DNA from: Burkholderiaceae bacterium
Lineage (GTDB): Bacteria; Pseudomonadota; Gammaproteobacteria; Burkholderiales; Burkholderiaceae_E
DNA: 64,000 bases
Reading direction: 5' to 3'
Assembly (NCBI GenBank): GCA_019635275.1
Contig: JAHBZV010000007.1
Coordinates: 1 to 64,000 of the forward strand
Below, in pieces: positions 28,666 to 37,839 of the stretch (position 1 is its first letter; each line of letters begins with the position of its first letter). The position numbers and the translations under genes were made by a program. Under the pieces are notes generated by a model that saw only the letters and a list, made by a program, of their open reading frames with translations, was not told where the DNA came from and did no database searches.

Positions 28666-29595
28666 ATGAAGCGCTTGATGTCCCGGATCCTGTCGATAGG
28701 CGTTGCGGTCGTCGCGGCGATCGCCATTGCGGCCCCCGAAGCCGAGGCGCGGCGCATGGGCGGCGGCAAATCGATCGGCCAGCAATCCAGCAGCGTGACG
28801 CAGCGCAGTGCGACGCCGCAGCAGCCGGCGGCCGCGCCGCAGGCCGCGTCGCGTCCGGCGCAGGGCGCGGCGCCGGCCAGCACCGGCAACCGCTGGCTGG
28901 GCCCGATCGCCGGCATCGCCGCGGGCCTCGGCCTGGCGGCGCTGGCCAGCCACCTCGGCTTCGGCGAGGAACTCGCCTCGTTCATGCTGATCGCGCTGCT
29001 GGCCTTCGCGGCGCTCGCCGTGTTCCGCATGCTCGCCAGCCGGCGTACGCAGGGCGCGCCGCAGGCCGCGTACCAGGGCGCCGGCTATTCGCCGGCCAAC
29101 CTCGGCCAGGAGGCCACGGTGCGCTATTCGCCGCTGCCCCAGGGGGGCGCCGGCACCGACGTGCGCCAACCCGTTCCGTCGGTCGCGCCCGCGGCCGCCG
29201 CCGGATCGGGCACCTGGGCGATCCCCGCCGATCTCGACGTCGACGCGTTCGTGCGCACGGGCAAGGTCCAGTTCGTGCGTCTTCAGGCCGCGTTCGACGC
29301 CGGCGACCTGAACGACCTGCGCGAGTTCACCACGCCCGAGATGTACGCCGAACTCAAGCTCGAGATCGACGAGCGCAAGGGCGCGCCCAACCGCACCGAC
29401 GTCGTCAGGCTCGACGCCCAACTGCTCGGCGTCGAGACCACTTCGGTCGAGCACATCGCGAGCCTGCGCTTCACCGGCATGATCCGCGAAGAGGCCAACG
29501 GCGAGGCCCGGCCGTTCGACGAGGTCTGGAACCTGGTCAAGCCGGTCAGCGGCAGCGGCGGTTGGGTGCTCGCGGGCATCCAGCAGCTCGGCTGA
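28666..29595 (+). CDS. Tim44-domain membrane protein
   Basis: A 309-residue protein with an N-terminal signal or anchor (about 1-25, ending EAEARRMGGGKSIGQQSS), a Gln/Ala/Pro-rich linker, two membrane segments (about 82-100 and 105-125) and a C-terminal Tim44-like domain (about 195-309: VRLQAAFDAGDLNDLREFTTPEMYAEL...). The family has no established bacterial function. The ATG at 28666 has a GCGGAG site 5 nt upstream, better than the GTG two codons earlier. Part of the ubi group. Confidence 0.87.
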   Translation: MKRLMSRILSIGVAVVAAIAIAAPEAEARRMGGGKSIGQQSSSVTQRSATPQQPAAAPQAASRPAQGAAPASTGNRWLGPIAGIAAGLGLAALASHLGFGEELASFMLIALLAFAALAVFRMLASRRTQGAPQAAYQGAGYSPANLGQEATVRYSPLPQGGAGTDVRQPVPSVAPAAAAGSGTWAIPADLDVDAFVRTGKVQFVRLQAAFDAGDLNDLREFTTPEMYAELKLEIDERKGAPNRTDVVRLDAQLLGVETTSVEHIASLRFTGMIREEANGEARPFDEVWNLVKPVSGSGGWVLAGIQQLG

Positions 29596-29642
29596 CCGAT
29601 CGGTCAGGGCGGGCCGCCGCAAAAGGCGACCCGCCGAACGGC

Positions 29643-30371
29643 ATGAGTCCCGGAGAGTCCGCCGCCAGCACCGCCGAGCCGTCGGGCGCAGGTCCGGCCA
29701 GACCTGAGCTACCGGTGCTGCGCCGCCTGATCGAGGGCGGCGCATCGTTGCTCGTGGCGGGACTCGCCCACGTGTTGCAGCAGAACGACTGGGCCCGCGT
29801 CCGGCTCGCGCCGTTCTCGGGTCGCGTCGTCAGGGTCGGTGTCGATGCGCCCGGCTTGCCCGGCCTGCCGCCTCCGCAGCTGCTTGCGCGCATCCTCGAC
29901 GGGGGCCTGGTCGAGTCCGTGCCCTGGCCCGAAGAGGGCGAGCCCGAGGCATCCGTCCGCATGCTGCTGCGCCCCTCGATCGACGCCGCATTCGCGCTGC
30001 TGCGCGAGGGCCCCAGGGCGCTTACGCCGCACGTGCGCATCGACGGCGAGGCGTCGCTGGCCGAAGCGTTGGGCGAGATCGCCCGGCAGATCCGCTGGGA
30101 CGCCGAGGAGGACCTCAGTCGTGTGGCCGGCGACGCGCTTGCGCGCCGCATCGGCACCGGCGTCGAGTCGGGCCGGGCGGCGGCTCGCGACCTGCGCGCG
30201 CGGGTCGAGACGTCCGCAGTCGGCCACCTCGCGGGGGACGGCGGCCAATTGGTTCCCCGGGCCGAACTGGCGGCGTTGAGCGTGGCGCTCGACGCGCTCG
30301 AATCCAGGGTCGCGCGCCTCGACGCCGGTGCCGGCGTCAGCCCTGCGTCGCGGCCCGGCGGCGCGCACTGA
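29643..30371 (+). CDS. ubiJ: Ubiquinone biosynthesis accessory protein UbiJ (SCP2-like)
   Basis: A 242-residue protein with an SCP2 lipid-binding domain (about 22-120: LLVAGLAHVLQQNDWARVRLAPFSGRVVRV..) and a C-terminal helical region (LVPRAELAALSVALDALESRVARLDA) as in UbiJ. By family it organises the Ubi complex and binds polyprenyl intermediates. In many relatives ubiB follows; here it does not, and an exported hypothetical gene follows. Confidence 0.85.
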   Translation: MSPGESAASTAEPSGAGPARPELPVLRRLIEGGASLLVAGLAHVLQQNDWARVRLAPFSGRVVRVGVDAPGLPGLPPPQLLARILDGGLVESVPWPEEGEPEASVRMLLRPSIDAAFALLREGPRALTPHVRIDGEASLAEALGEIARQIRWDAEEDLSRVAGDALARRIGTGVESGRAAARDLRARVETSAVGHLAGDGGQLVPRAELAALSVALDALESRVARLDAGAGVSPASRPGGAH

Positions 30372-30384
30372 AGTCGGCACCGTC

Positions 30385-31176
30385 GTGAGGCGCATCGCGC
30401 CGATCGCGGCGACGTCCGCGTCGATCGCAGCGACGCCTGCGACGCTTGCCCTCGCTCTCGCGCTCTGCTTCTCGCCAGGCGGGGCCGTTGCCGGCGAAGC
30501 CCGTGCCGTCGGCGCGCCGCCTGTTGCCCGGGCCACCGGCGCCGCCTCGCCCGCCGATGCCACCGATCCGGCAACGCTTCCGCCAGCGTTGCTCGAGGCC
30601 TTGTCGGCGGCAGGCCTCACCGGTCGCGGCGAGCGGGTCGCCGCATTCGACTGGACCCTCGAGATCCGCCGGCCTGCGCGGGGGCCGAGGCAAATCCGCG
30701 AGCGCTTCGCGGGGTCGCAGCCAGGCCTGCCGTTGGGCCTGAGCCCGGTCCTCCACGAAACCCTGAGCCCCAGGCCGCGCGGCCCGCACCAGGGTGTCAG
30801 CGTGCGCGGCCTGACGGTCTTGTATCCCGGCGACACGGTCGCGGACGTGAGCGTCGCGGAGCTCTCGCTGCCGCTCGCGCCGGGCGCCCGCTTCCGGCTC
30901 GACTACGCCGAGGACGGAGCGTCGCTGTCGCAGGCTTGCGTGGTCGGCGCATCGGTGCCGGCCTCGAGCGTGCATCCGGCGATGCCGGGCAATGCGTGGT
31001 CGATCGAATGCAGCGGGCGCGGCCGCTACCACGGCATTCCGGTTCAGGCCGGCGCCACGGTGCTGTACTTCGTGCGTCTCGGCGTGTTCCTCGAGGTCGA
31101 GCAGCGGATCGACAGTCCGCTCGGGCGCCTTCGAGGCGGCACCCGGGTGATCAGCTTCGAGATGGCGAAACCCTGA
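30385..31176 (+). CDS. Exported protein of unknown function
   Basis: A 263-residue protein from the GTG at 30385, which gives a plausible Sec signal peptide (VRRIAPIAATSASIAATPA..LALALALCFSPGGAVAGEA). The mature part has no family I recognise; it is beta-rich (GLTVLYPGDTVADVSVAELSLPLAPGARFRLDY) and contains two cysteines (CVVGAS, IECSGRG) that could form a disulfide. It lies 13 bp after ubiJ and overlaps the convergent GTPase gene by 26 bp. Confidence 0.65.
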   Translation: MRRIAPIAATSASIAATPATLALALALCFSPGGAVAGEARAVGAPPVARATGAASPADATDPATLPPALLEALSAAGLTGRGERVAAFDWTLEIRRPARGPRQIRERFAGSQPGLPLGLSPVLHETLSPRPRGPHQGVSVRGLTVLYPGDTVADVSVAELSLPLAPGARFRLDYAEDGASLSQACVVGASVPASSVHPAMPGNAWSIECSGRGRYHGIPVQAGATVLYFVRLGVFLEVEQRIDSPLGRLRGGTRVISFEMAKP

Positions 31177-32497
31177 TCCCGTCCAGAAAGCGGCCGACGA
31201 TCTCGTCGAGACGCGCGCCGCCGCGCTGCTCGAACGCGTAACGCGCGCGCACGACCGGCACGGCGATCCCCAGCATCGCGGCGAGGTCGACGGGCGTCCC
31301 GGCGACCACCAGCTCGGCCCCGCTGCCCGCGATGCAGCGCGCGAGTTCCGCGCGCTGCGCGGCGCCGTAGCCCATCGCAGGCAGCACCGGCCCGATGTGC
31401 GGATACGCCCGGTAGACTTCGGCCACCGATCCATCGGCGAATCGTCTCGGGTCGACGATTTCGGCGGCGCCCGCCGCCAGCGCCGCAACGTGGCCGGCTC
31501 CGGTCGCCATGCCGCCGTGGGTGATCGTCGGCCCGTCCTCGACCACCAGCACGCGCCGGCCGCGCACGGCCTGCGGGTCGTCCAGTCGCACCGGCGACGC
31601 CGCCCGGACGATCGGCGCCCGCGGATTGACCGCGTGCAGCCGCGCCTCGAGCGCCGCGACCGCGGTCGGCGACGCCGCGTCGACCTTGTTGATGACCAGC
31701 GCGTCGGCCATCCGCGCCACCGCTTCGCCCGGATGGTGGGTGTCGACCTGCTCCGGCCGCAGGGCATCGGCGAGCACCAGGTGCAGGCCGGGACGCACGA
31801 ACGGGAAATCGTTGTTGCCTCCGTCCCAGACGATCAGGTCGGCCTCGGTCTCGGCGCGGCGCAACACCGCGGCGTAGTCGACGCCGGCAAAGACGAGATT
31901 GCCGGCGGCGAGGTGCGGCTCGTACTCCTCGCGCTCCTCTGCCGTGCAACCGGCGGCGTCGAGGTCGGCGCGCGTCGCGAAGCGCTGCACGCGCGCGGCG
32001 ACCAGGTCGCCGTAGGGCATCGGGTGCCTGAGCACCGCGACCCGCCAGCCGCGCTCGCGCAGCCACGTCGACAGCCACCGGGCGACCTGCGACTTCCCGC
32101 AGCCGGTGCGCACCGCCGAGACCGCGATGACCGGCAGGCGCGACTCGAGCATCGTCGCCGCCGGCCCGAGCAGGCTCACGTCGCAGCCTGCCGCGAGCGC
32201 GCGCGATGCGCAGTGCATCACGTGCGCGTGCGTCACGTCGCTGTAGGCGAAGACCACGCGATCGACCCGCAGCTCGCGGCACAAGGCCTCGAGGCGCGCT
32301 TCGTCCTCGATCGGAATGCCGTGCGGGTAGCGCGTGCCGGCCAGTTCCGCCGGGTAGCGCCGCCCGGCGATGCCGGGGATCTGCGTCGCGGTGAACGCGA
32401 CCACCTCCACCGCGGGGTCGTCGCGATAGACCCGGTTGAAGTTGTGGAAGTCGCGCCCCGCGGCGCCGAGGATCAGGATGCGGGTCGGTGCAGTCAT
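31151..32497 (-). CDS. Cyclic 2,3-diphosphoglycerate synthetase-like GTPase
   Basis: A 448-residue P-loop protein. The N-terminal Rossmann-like part (ILILGAAGRDFHNFN...VVAFTATQIPGIAGRRYP) is followed by a P-loop region VSAVRTGCGKSQVARWLS, ADLIVWDGGNNDFPFVRP and VINKVDAASP (NKxD-type). This resembles proteins annotated as cyclic 2,3-diphosphoglycerate synthetase in archaea and GTPase-like relatives in bacteria. The bacterial function is not established. It precedes rlpA on the minus strand with a 4-bp overlap. Confidence 0.75.
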   Translation of the reverse strand: MTAPTRILILGAAGRDFHNFNRVYRDDPAVEVVAFTATQIPGIAGRRYPAELAGTRYPHGIPIEDEARLEALCRELRVDRVVFAYSDVTHAHVMHCASRALAAGCDVSLLGPAATMLESRLPVIAVSAVRTGCGKSQVARWLSTWLRERGWRVAVLRHPMPYGDLVAARVQRFATRADLDAAGCTAEEREEYEPHLAAGNLVFAGVDYAAVLRRAETEADLIVWDGGNNDFPFVRPGLHLVLADALRPEQVDTHHPGEAVARMADALVINKVDAASPTAVAALEARLHAVNPRAPIVRAASPVRLDDPQAVRGRRVLVVEDGPTITHGGMATGAGHVAALAAGAAEIVDPRRFADGSVAEVYRAYPHIGPVLPAMGYGAAQRAELARCIAGSGAELVVAGTPVDLAAMLGIAVPVVRARYAFEQRGGARLDEIVGRFLDGIRVSPSRS

Positions 32498-32967
32498 GGT
32501 CGGGTGGCGTCGGAGGGGCCGAGCAGATCGAGCCGCGCCTCGACGACGCCGCTGCGCAGCATGCCGAGCGCGCGCGCCGCGGCCAGGCTCACGTCGGCGA
32601 TTCGTCCGCCGGTGTGCGGCCCGCGGTCGTTCACGCGCACGACCACCGACCGGCGGTTGCGCAGGTTGGTCACGCGCACCAGCGTGCCGAACGGCAGTGC
32701 GCGATGCGCCATCGTCAGCGCTTCCGGGTCGAACGGCTCGCCGCTCGCGGTCCTGCGGGTCGCGAACCGGCGACCGTACCAGGATACCCTGCCGCGAAGC
32801 CGATGCGAGCGCGCAGCGGCGGGCGCCTGCGCCCGGGCCGGCGCCAACGCGACCAGCGGCCAGAGCATCAGCACGGCCAATCGCCGGCGGCGCGGCGACT
32901 GCGGCTCGGGCAAGGGCGTCGAACTCGGTTCCACGATCGCATAATGCACGCGGGGCGCCACAACCAT
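32494..32967 (-). CDS. RlpA-like septal ring lytic transglycosylase (double-psi beta barrel)
   Basis: A protein of up to 157 residues with a signal peptide (RRRRLAVLMLWPLVALAPARAQA) and the RlpA domain GRVSWYGRRFATRRTASGEPFDPEALTMAHRALPFGTLVRVTN..VVVRVNDRGPHTGGRIADVSLAAARALGM. RlpA cleaves denuded glycan strands at the septum in Pseudomonas; here there is no SPOR domain and no lipobox, so it is a minimal version. The start is uncertain: ATG at 32967 or GTG at 32934. It overlaps the GTPase gene by 4 bp. Confidence 0.85.
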   Translation of the reverse strand: MVVAPRVHYAIVEPSSTPLPEPQSPRRRRLAVLMLWPLVALAPARAQAPAAARSHRLRGRVSWYGRRFATRRTASGEPFDPEALTMAHRALPFGTLVRVTNLRNRRSVVVRVNDRGPHTGGRIADVSLAAARALGMLRSGVVEARLDLLGPSDATRP

Positions 32968-32991
32968 CGGGCCGTTCGTCGGGAGGTCGTC

Positions 32992-33741
32992 ATGCACATC
33001 TCTTTCACGCGCCGCAGGGTGCTGGTCGCTGGCGGCAGCCGGGGAATCGGGCGTTCGATCGCGCTCGGGTTCGCAGCCGCCGGCGCCGACGTGGCGATCT
33101 GCGCGCGCGGTGTCGAGCGACTGCGCCAGACCGAGGCCGAGCTGCGCAACCTCGGTGCCACCGTGCACGCGAGCCCCTGCGACCTCGCCGACGGCGATGC
33201 GGTCTCGACGTGGGTCGACGACGCCGCCGAGTCGCTCGGCGGCCTCGACGTGCTGGTGAACAACGCGTCGGCGTTCGCGGGCACCGACGACGAGGCAGGT
33301 TGGGGCGCGAGCCTCGACGTCGACCTGATGGCCAGCGTGCGCGCATCGCGCGCCGCACTGCCGTGGATGGAAGAGGCCGGCGGCGCGATCGTCAACGTGG
33401 CGTCGATCTCGGGCCTGAGATCGAGCGCACGCGCGCCGGCCTACGGCGCGGCGAAGGCCGCGCTGATCCAGTACACCGCGTCGCAGGCCGTCGCGGTGGC
33501 CGGCCGGCGCATCCGCGTGAACTGCGTCGCACCCGGCTCGATCGAGTTCCCTGGCGGCATCTGGGACGAACGGCGGCGCAAGCAGCCCGAACTCTACGAG
33601 CGGGTCCTGCGCGGCATCCCGTCCGGGCGCATGGGGCGTCCGGAAGAAGTCGCGCAGGCCGTGCTGTTCCTCGCCAGCGACCTCGCGAGCTGGATCACCG
33701 GCCAGACGCTGGTCGTCGATGGCGGGCAGATGTCGGGGTGA
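32992..33741 (+). CDS. SDR-family oxidoreductase
   Basis: A 249-residue classical short-chain dehydrogenase. Cofactor loop GGSRGIGRSIALGF (TGxxxGxG type), NNAS, the catalytic S in VNVASISGL, YxxxK as YGAAKAAL and the C-terminal ITGQTLVVDGGQM. Substrate unknown; the length and tail resemble FabG-like reductases. The ATG follows GGGAGG. It diverges from rlpA across about 25-57 bp, depending on the rlpA start. Confidence 0.9.
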   Translation: MHISFTRRRVLVAGGSRGIGRSIALGFAAAGADVAICARGVERLRQTEAELRNLGATVHASPCDLADGDAVSTWVDDAAESLGGLDVLVNNASAFAGTDDEAGWGASLDVDLMASVRASRAALPWMEEAGGAIVNVASISGLRSSARAPAYGAAKAALIQYTASQAVAVAGRRIRVNCVAPGSIEFPGGIWDERRRKQPELYERVLRGIPSGRMGRPEEVAQAVLFLASDLASWITGQTLVVDGGQMSG

Positions 33742-34005
33742 GCAGGCAGGGTGGGCCAGGGGGAGGCCGGATCGGTCCCCAGCGGGGGCGCACCAGGAAG
33801 GTGCGACAAATTTGCTAGGATTCGCCGTCCGGCGTTTCGCTGCCCGCGCATCGCCAAGGGTTTCCTGTGCCCGTCCCGGCGCCAGTCGGGGCATCGAGGC
33901 GCCGCGCGACGGTCCGCCTCGCGCGAAACGGCCGACCGAACGTCCTGACATGCATCGCGGGTGGCGCGGCGCCACCCATTCAACGATCCCGATCCAGGAG
34001 TCCCG

Positions 34006-35349
34006 GTGAAATACACCAGCCCGGAAGCGTTCCTCGCGGGCGTCGCGCAGCGCGACCCCCATCAGCCCGAGTTCCTGCAGGCCGTCAAGGAGGTCATGAC
34101 GAGCATCTGGCCGTTCCTGCAGGAGTACCCGCAGTACGCCGATCACGCGCTGCTCGAGCGGCTGGTCGAACCGGACCGCGTGCTGCAGTTCCGCGTGTCG
34201 TGGGTCGACGACGACGGCAACATCCACGTCAATCGCGCATTCCGGGTCCAGCACAGCATGGCGATCGGCCCCTACAAGGGCGGGATGCGCTTCCATCCGT
34301 CGGTGAACCTCTCGATCCTGAAGTTCCTCGCATTCGAGCAGACGTTCAAGAACGCACTCACCTCGCTGCCGATGGGCGGCGGCAAGGGCGGCTCCGACTT
34401 CGACCCGAAGGGCAAGAGCGACGGCGAGGTGATGCGCTTCTGCCAGGCGCTGATGCTCGAGCTGCACCGGTACCTCGGCTCGGACACCGACGTGCCGGCC
34501 GGTGACATCGGCGTGGGCGCCCGCGAAGTCGGCTTCATGGCGGGCATGATGAAGCGGCTCGGCAACGACGCCTCGTGCGTGTTCACCGGCAAGGGCCTGA
34601 GCTACGGCGGCAGCCTGATGCGTCCCGAAGCCACCGGATTCGGAACGGTCTATTTCGCGCAGGAGATGCTGCGCCGCGTGAACCGGTCGTTCGAGGGCAT
34701 GAAGGTCTCGGTGTCGGGTTCGGGCAACGTCGCGCAGTACGCGATCGAGAAGGCGATGGACCTCGGCGCCACGGTGATCACCGCGTCCGATTCCGGCGGC
34801 ACCGTGCATGTTCCCGAGGGCTTCGACGAGGACAAGCTGGCCGCACTGATGACGCTGAAGAACGAGCGCCGCGGCCGCCTGCAGGAATTCGCCGAGAAGT
34901 TCGGCCTGCGCTTCGAGGCCGGCCGCCGGCCGTGGCACATCCCGACCGACATTGCGCTGCCGTGCGCGACGCAGAACGAGCTCGACGAGCACGACGCGCG
35001 CACGCTCGCGGCCAACGGCGTGACCTGTGTCGCCGAGGGCGCCAACATGCCGTGCACCCTCGAAGCGGTCGAAGTGTTGCACCACGGCCGTGTGCTGTAC
35101 GCGCCGGGCAAGGCGAGCAACGCGGGCGGCGTCGCGACCTCGGGCCTCGAGATGTCGCAGAATGCGCAGCGCCTGTGCTGGACGCACGCCGAGGTCGACG
35201 AGCGGCTGCACGCGATCATGAAGGCGATCCACGAAAGCTGCGTGCGCCACGGCAAGCGCGACGACGGCAGCATCGACTACGTCGTCGGCGCCAATGTTTC
35301 AGGATTCGTCAAGGTCGCCGACGCGATGATCGCCCAAGGCGTGATCTGA
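34006..35349 (+). CDS. gdhA: NADP-specific glutamate dehydrogenase
   Basis: A 447-residue hexameric-type GDH that aminates 2-oxoglutarate. Family motifs: the KGGMRFHPSVNLSILKFLAFEQ lysine site, LPMGGGKGGSDFDPKGKS, GDIGVGAREVGFM and VSGSGNVAQYAIEKA. The GTG at 34006 follows AGGAG at 5-nt spacing and gives the standard length. Upstream, 33742-34005 is non-coding: a TAGGAT box at 33816-33821 would give a leader of about 180 nt, unusually long beside the short leaders elsewhere. Confidence 0.96.
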   Translation: MKYTSPEAFLAGVAQRDPHQPEFLQAVKEVMTSIWPFLQEYPQYADHALLERLVEPDRVLQFRVSWVDDDGNIHVNRAFRVQHSMAIGPYKGGMRFHPSVNLSILKFLAFEQTFKNALTSLPMGGGKGGSDFDPKGKSDGEVMRFCQALMLELHRYLGSDTDVPAGDIGVGAREVGFMAGMMKRLGNDASCVFTGKGLSYGGSLMRPEATGFGTVYFAQEMLRRVNRSFEGMKVSVSGSGNVAQYAIEKAMDLGATVITASDSGGTVHVPEGFDEDKLAALMTLKNERRGRLQEFAEKFGLRFEAGRRPWHIPTDIALPCATQNELDEHDARTLAANGVTCVAEGANMPCTLEAVEVLHHGRVLYAPGKASNAGGVATSGLEMSQNAQRLCWTHAEVDERLHAIMKAIHESCVRHGKRDDGSIDYVVGANVSGFVKVADAMIAQGVI

Positions 35350-35394
35350 GGTACGCTCGCCCTTTTCGGAAGAAGTACGCCGGAAAGGACACCG

Positions 35395-36258
35395 ATGCCT
35401 CCTCCGAACACGCCTCCCGCTTCCACCGCGGGCCCGCCGTGGTGGCTGGTCCTGTTGGCGATCGCCGCGATCGCCGGTGGCGTCTACCTGTGGCAGCGCG
35501 ACACGCCGAAACCGGTGCCGCCCGCGACCACCGCGCCGGCGCAGGGTACTGCACCGGCTGCCGCCGACGCTGCGCCGGCTCCGGCGCAACCGACCGAGAC
35601 CGTTCCGCCGGTGCCCGCGCCGGTCGCCGACGGCCCGAAGTTTCCGCTACCCGGCACCGTGCCCGACGCGGCGTCGATGCCGCCGGCCGATCGCAGCGAC
35701 GCACCGATCCTCGAGGCGCTGCTGGCCCTGGCCAAGCGCGACGCGCTCGGGCAGGTGCTGAACATGCAGGACTTCGCGCGGCGCTTCGTCGTGACGGTCG
35801 ACCACCTGCCGCGCCAGTTGATTCCCGCGCAGTTGAGCGCGGTGAAGCGGGTGCCGGGGCAACTCGCCGTGGCGCCGGCCGGTGACTCGCTGACGCTGCA
35901 GCCCGGGAACTACGCGCGCTACGACGCGTTCGTTCGCCTGGCCGAGTCGCTCGACCCGAAGACGATGGTGTCGATCTACCTGCGCTTCTACCCGCTGCTG
36001 CAGCAGGAGTACCGCGCCATGGGATTTCCGCAGGGCCACTTCAACGACCGGGTGGTCGAGGCGATCGACGACATGCTCACGGCACCCGAGGTCAGCGGGC
36101 CGATCCGCCTGGTCCAGCCGCAGGTCAACTACAAGTTCGTCGATCCGCTGCTCGAAAAGCTGTCGGCAGGGCGAAAGATCATGATCCGCATCGGCCCCGA
36201 GCACGCGGCGAAGATGAAGAAGGCGTTGCGGGCGTTGCGCGCCGAGCTGGTTCGCTAG
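35395..36258 (+). CDS. DUF3014 membrane-anchored protein
   Basis: A 287-residue protein with one N-terminal membrane span (about 15-33, PPWWLVLLAIAAIAGGVYLW), a Pro/Ala-rich periplasmic linker (about 38-85) and a DUF3014 domain (about 95-287: LGQVLNMQDFARRFVVTVDHLPRQ...FNDRVVEAIDDMLTAPEV). Function unknown. It follows gdhA by 45 bp and converges with the CAP-domain gene. Confidence 0.85.
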   Translation: MPPPNTPPASTAGPPWWLVLLAIAAIAGGVYLWQRDTPKPVPPATTAPAQGTAPAAADAAPAPAQPTETVPPVPAPVADGPKFPLPGTVPDAASMPPADRSDAPILEALLALAKRDALGQVLNMQDFARRFVVTVDHLPRQLIPAQLSAVKRVPGQLAVAPAGDSLTLQPGNYARYDAFVRLAESLDPKTMVSIYLRFYPLLQQEYRAMGFPQGHFNDRVVEAIDDMLTAPEVSGPIRLVQPQVNYKFVDPLLEKLSAGRKIMIRIGPEHAAKMKKALRALRAELVR

Positions 36259-36286
36259 GGTCGGATACGTCGACGCGGAGCGCCGG

Positions 36287-36934
36287 TCAGAGCGGCCGGC
36301 CGAAGTCGAGCGTCCACCAGGTGCGGTACGTGTTCGACGAAGTACCCGGCTTCATCGCGAGCGCCACATCGACGAAGTCCGGGTGCATGATGTTCCGGCA
36401 ATGCCCTTCGCTCGCGAGCCAGGCCGCGATCACGCTCGTCACGTCGGGCTGGCCCGCGGCGATGTTCTCGCCGACCATCTTCCACGCGTAGCCGGCGGCG
36501 GTCACGCGCGTGCCGACGGTCGAGCCGTCGGCGCCGGTGTGGCTGAAGGTGTCGTTCGCCTGCATCCATTCGGAGTGACCGACCGCGGCCTGCTCGAGGG
36601 CGGCATTCCAGCGCAGCGGCGGAACCGCCGGCATCAGGGTCGTCCCGCAGGTGCGCGCGACGGCGCGGGCCGCGTTCAGTTGCTCGAGTGCGCTCGCTGC
36701 GTCGATGTTCGACGACGTCGCCGCAGGCGCCGTCGCGGCACTGGCTGGCGACACTGCGCTGGCGGTCGAGACGGTGGCCGTCGTGGCGGCGCCATCGCTG
36801 CCACCGCCGCCGCAGGCTGCCAGCAGCAGGCCGAGCAGCGCGGCGCCCGTTGCGCGAAAACGGTGCGGCGATGCGCTCCGCCCGAACGGGTGGCGGGGGT
36901 TCGAAGGCGGGAGAGGGTGGCGAGTCGTCTGCAT
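36287..36934 (-). CDS. CAP/SCP-domain lipoprotein
   Basis: A 215-residue secreted protein. The signal peptide ends in lipobox LAAC (Cys about 42) followed by GGGGS. The CAP domain (about 82-213) shows LRWNAALEQAAVGHSEWMQ, FSHTGADGSTVGTRVTAAGY, VGENIAAG and GHCRNIMHPDFVDVALA. Bacterial CAP proteins are of mostly unknown role. A likely disulfide involves the Cys in RTCGTTLMP. Confidence 0.88.
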   Translation of the reverse strand: MQTTRHPLPPSNPRHPFGRSASPHRFRATGAALLGLLLAACGGGGSDGAATTATVSTASAVSPASAATAPAATSSNIDAASALEQLNAARAVARTCGTTLMPAVPPLRWNAALEQAAVGHSEWMQANDTFSHTGADGSTVGTRVTAAGYAWKMVGENIAAGQPDVTSVIAAWLASEGHCRNIMHPDFVDVALAMKPGTSSNTYRTWWTLDFGRPL

Positions 36935-37120
36935 CCTTCAATGGTCGGATTTTCGGCCGCATCGCGCCTGCGCGGCCGACGAGCGGTCGGCCGACGCCGA
37001 AGGCTGGCACCGGTGCAAGCCTGGGCGGATAATTTCGACGAAAAGTATCCGGCGCCACGGGCGCTGCCACGGGATGCCCCGCGACGCCGTCTCCGGCAAC
37101 TCGCTCGACGGGAGGTTCTC

Positions 37121-37816
37121 ATGCGCGTTCCCCTGCATCGCTGCGCAATCCTGGCCCTGACGACGGCCGGCGCCGTGCTCGCGGCCGGCGCCACGTTCGC
37201 CCAACAGCCCGCGCCGCCGGCAGCGGGCACGACGCCGCCGGCCGGCATGACGCCGCCGGCCGGATACCGGATGGGACCGGGAATGATGGGTGGGTACGGC
37301 CCCGGCTATGGCCCGGGCTACGGTCCCGGTCCCGGCTACGGTCCCGGCTACGGTTACCGGATGGGTCCCGGCATGATGGGCGGTTACGGCCGCGGCTACG
37401 GCATGGGTCCGGGGATGATGGGCGGATTTGGCCCGGGCTTCGGCATGGGCTTCGGGATGATGGGGGGCTACGGCATGATGGGCGCCGGCGTCGGCCGCGC
37501 GCTCTGGTCCCTCGACCTCGACGACGCGCAGCGCAAGCAGGTGCTCGCGATCCAGGAAGACCTGCGCAAGAAGCAGTGGGAACTCGCCGGCAAGAGCCAG
37601 GAAGAGATGGCGAAGTTGCGCGACGCCTGGTGGACGTCGGGCAAGCGCGACCGCGCGGCGATCCTCGCCAGCTCCAGGCGGCTGAGCGAGCTGCGCCAGC
37701 AAGGGCTCGAGCAGTCGCTCGACGCGGCCGACCGTCTCGACAAGGTCCTCACGGAGCAACAGCGCGAGCAGCTCAGGCGCTGGGGGCCGTGGTGGATGCA
37801 CGGCGACGGTGAGTAG
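37121..37816 (+). CDS. Spy/CpxP-like periplasmic protein with Gly/Met-rich repeats
   Basis: A 231-residue exported protein. A signal peptide (about 1-27, ending AGATFAQ) is followed by a low-complexity region (about 45-125) made of repeated RMGPGMMGGYG and GPGYGPGYG units, then a helical domain (about 128-225: WSLDLDDAQRKQVLAIQEDLRKKQWELAG...LTEQQREQLRRWG) with the LTxxQ-type pattern of Spy/CpxP chaperones. The methionine-rich repeats could bind Cu(I); this is inference. The ATG follows GGGAGG. Confidence 0.82.
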   Translation: MRVPLHRCAILALTTAGAVLAAGATFAQQPAPPAAGTTPPAGMTPPAGYRMGPGMMGGYGPGYGPGYGPGPGYGPGYGYRMGPGMMGGYGRGYGMGPGMMGGFGPGFGMGFGMMGGYGMMGAGVGRALWSLDLDDAQRKQVLAIQEDLRKKQWELAGKSQEEMAKLRDAWWTSGKRDRAAILASSRRLSELRQQGLEQSLDAADRLDKVLTEQQREQLRRWGPWWMHGDGE

Positions 37817-37839
37817 CCGGGGCGTCCCCGGCCGACCGG

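Noticed and set aside
33742-34005. Riboswitch in the gdhA leader
   Set aside because: The leader is long, but I could not match glutamine, glycine or other known aptamer cores by eye.
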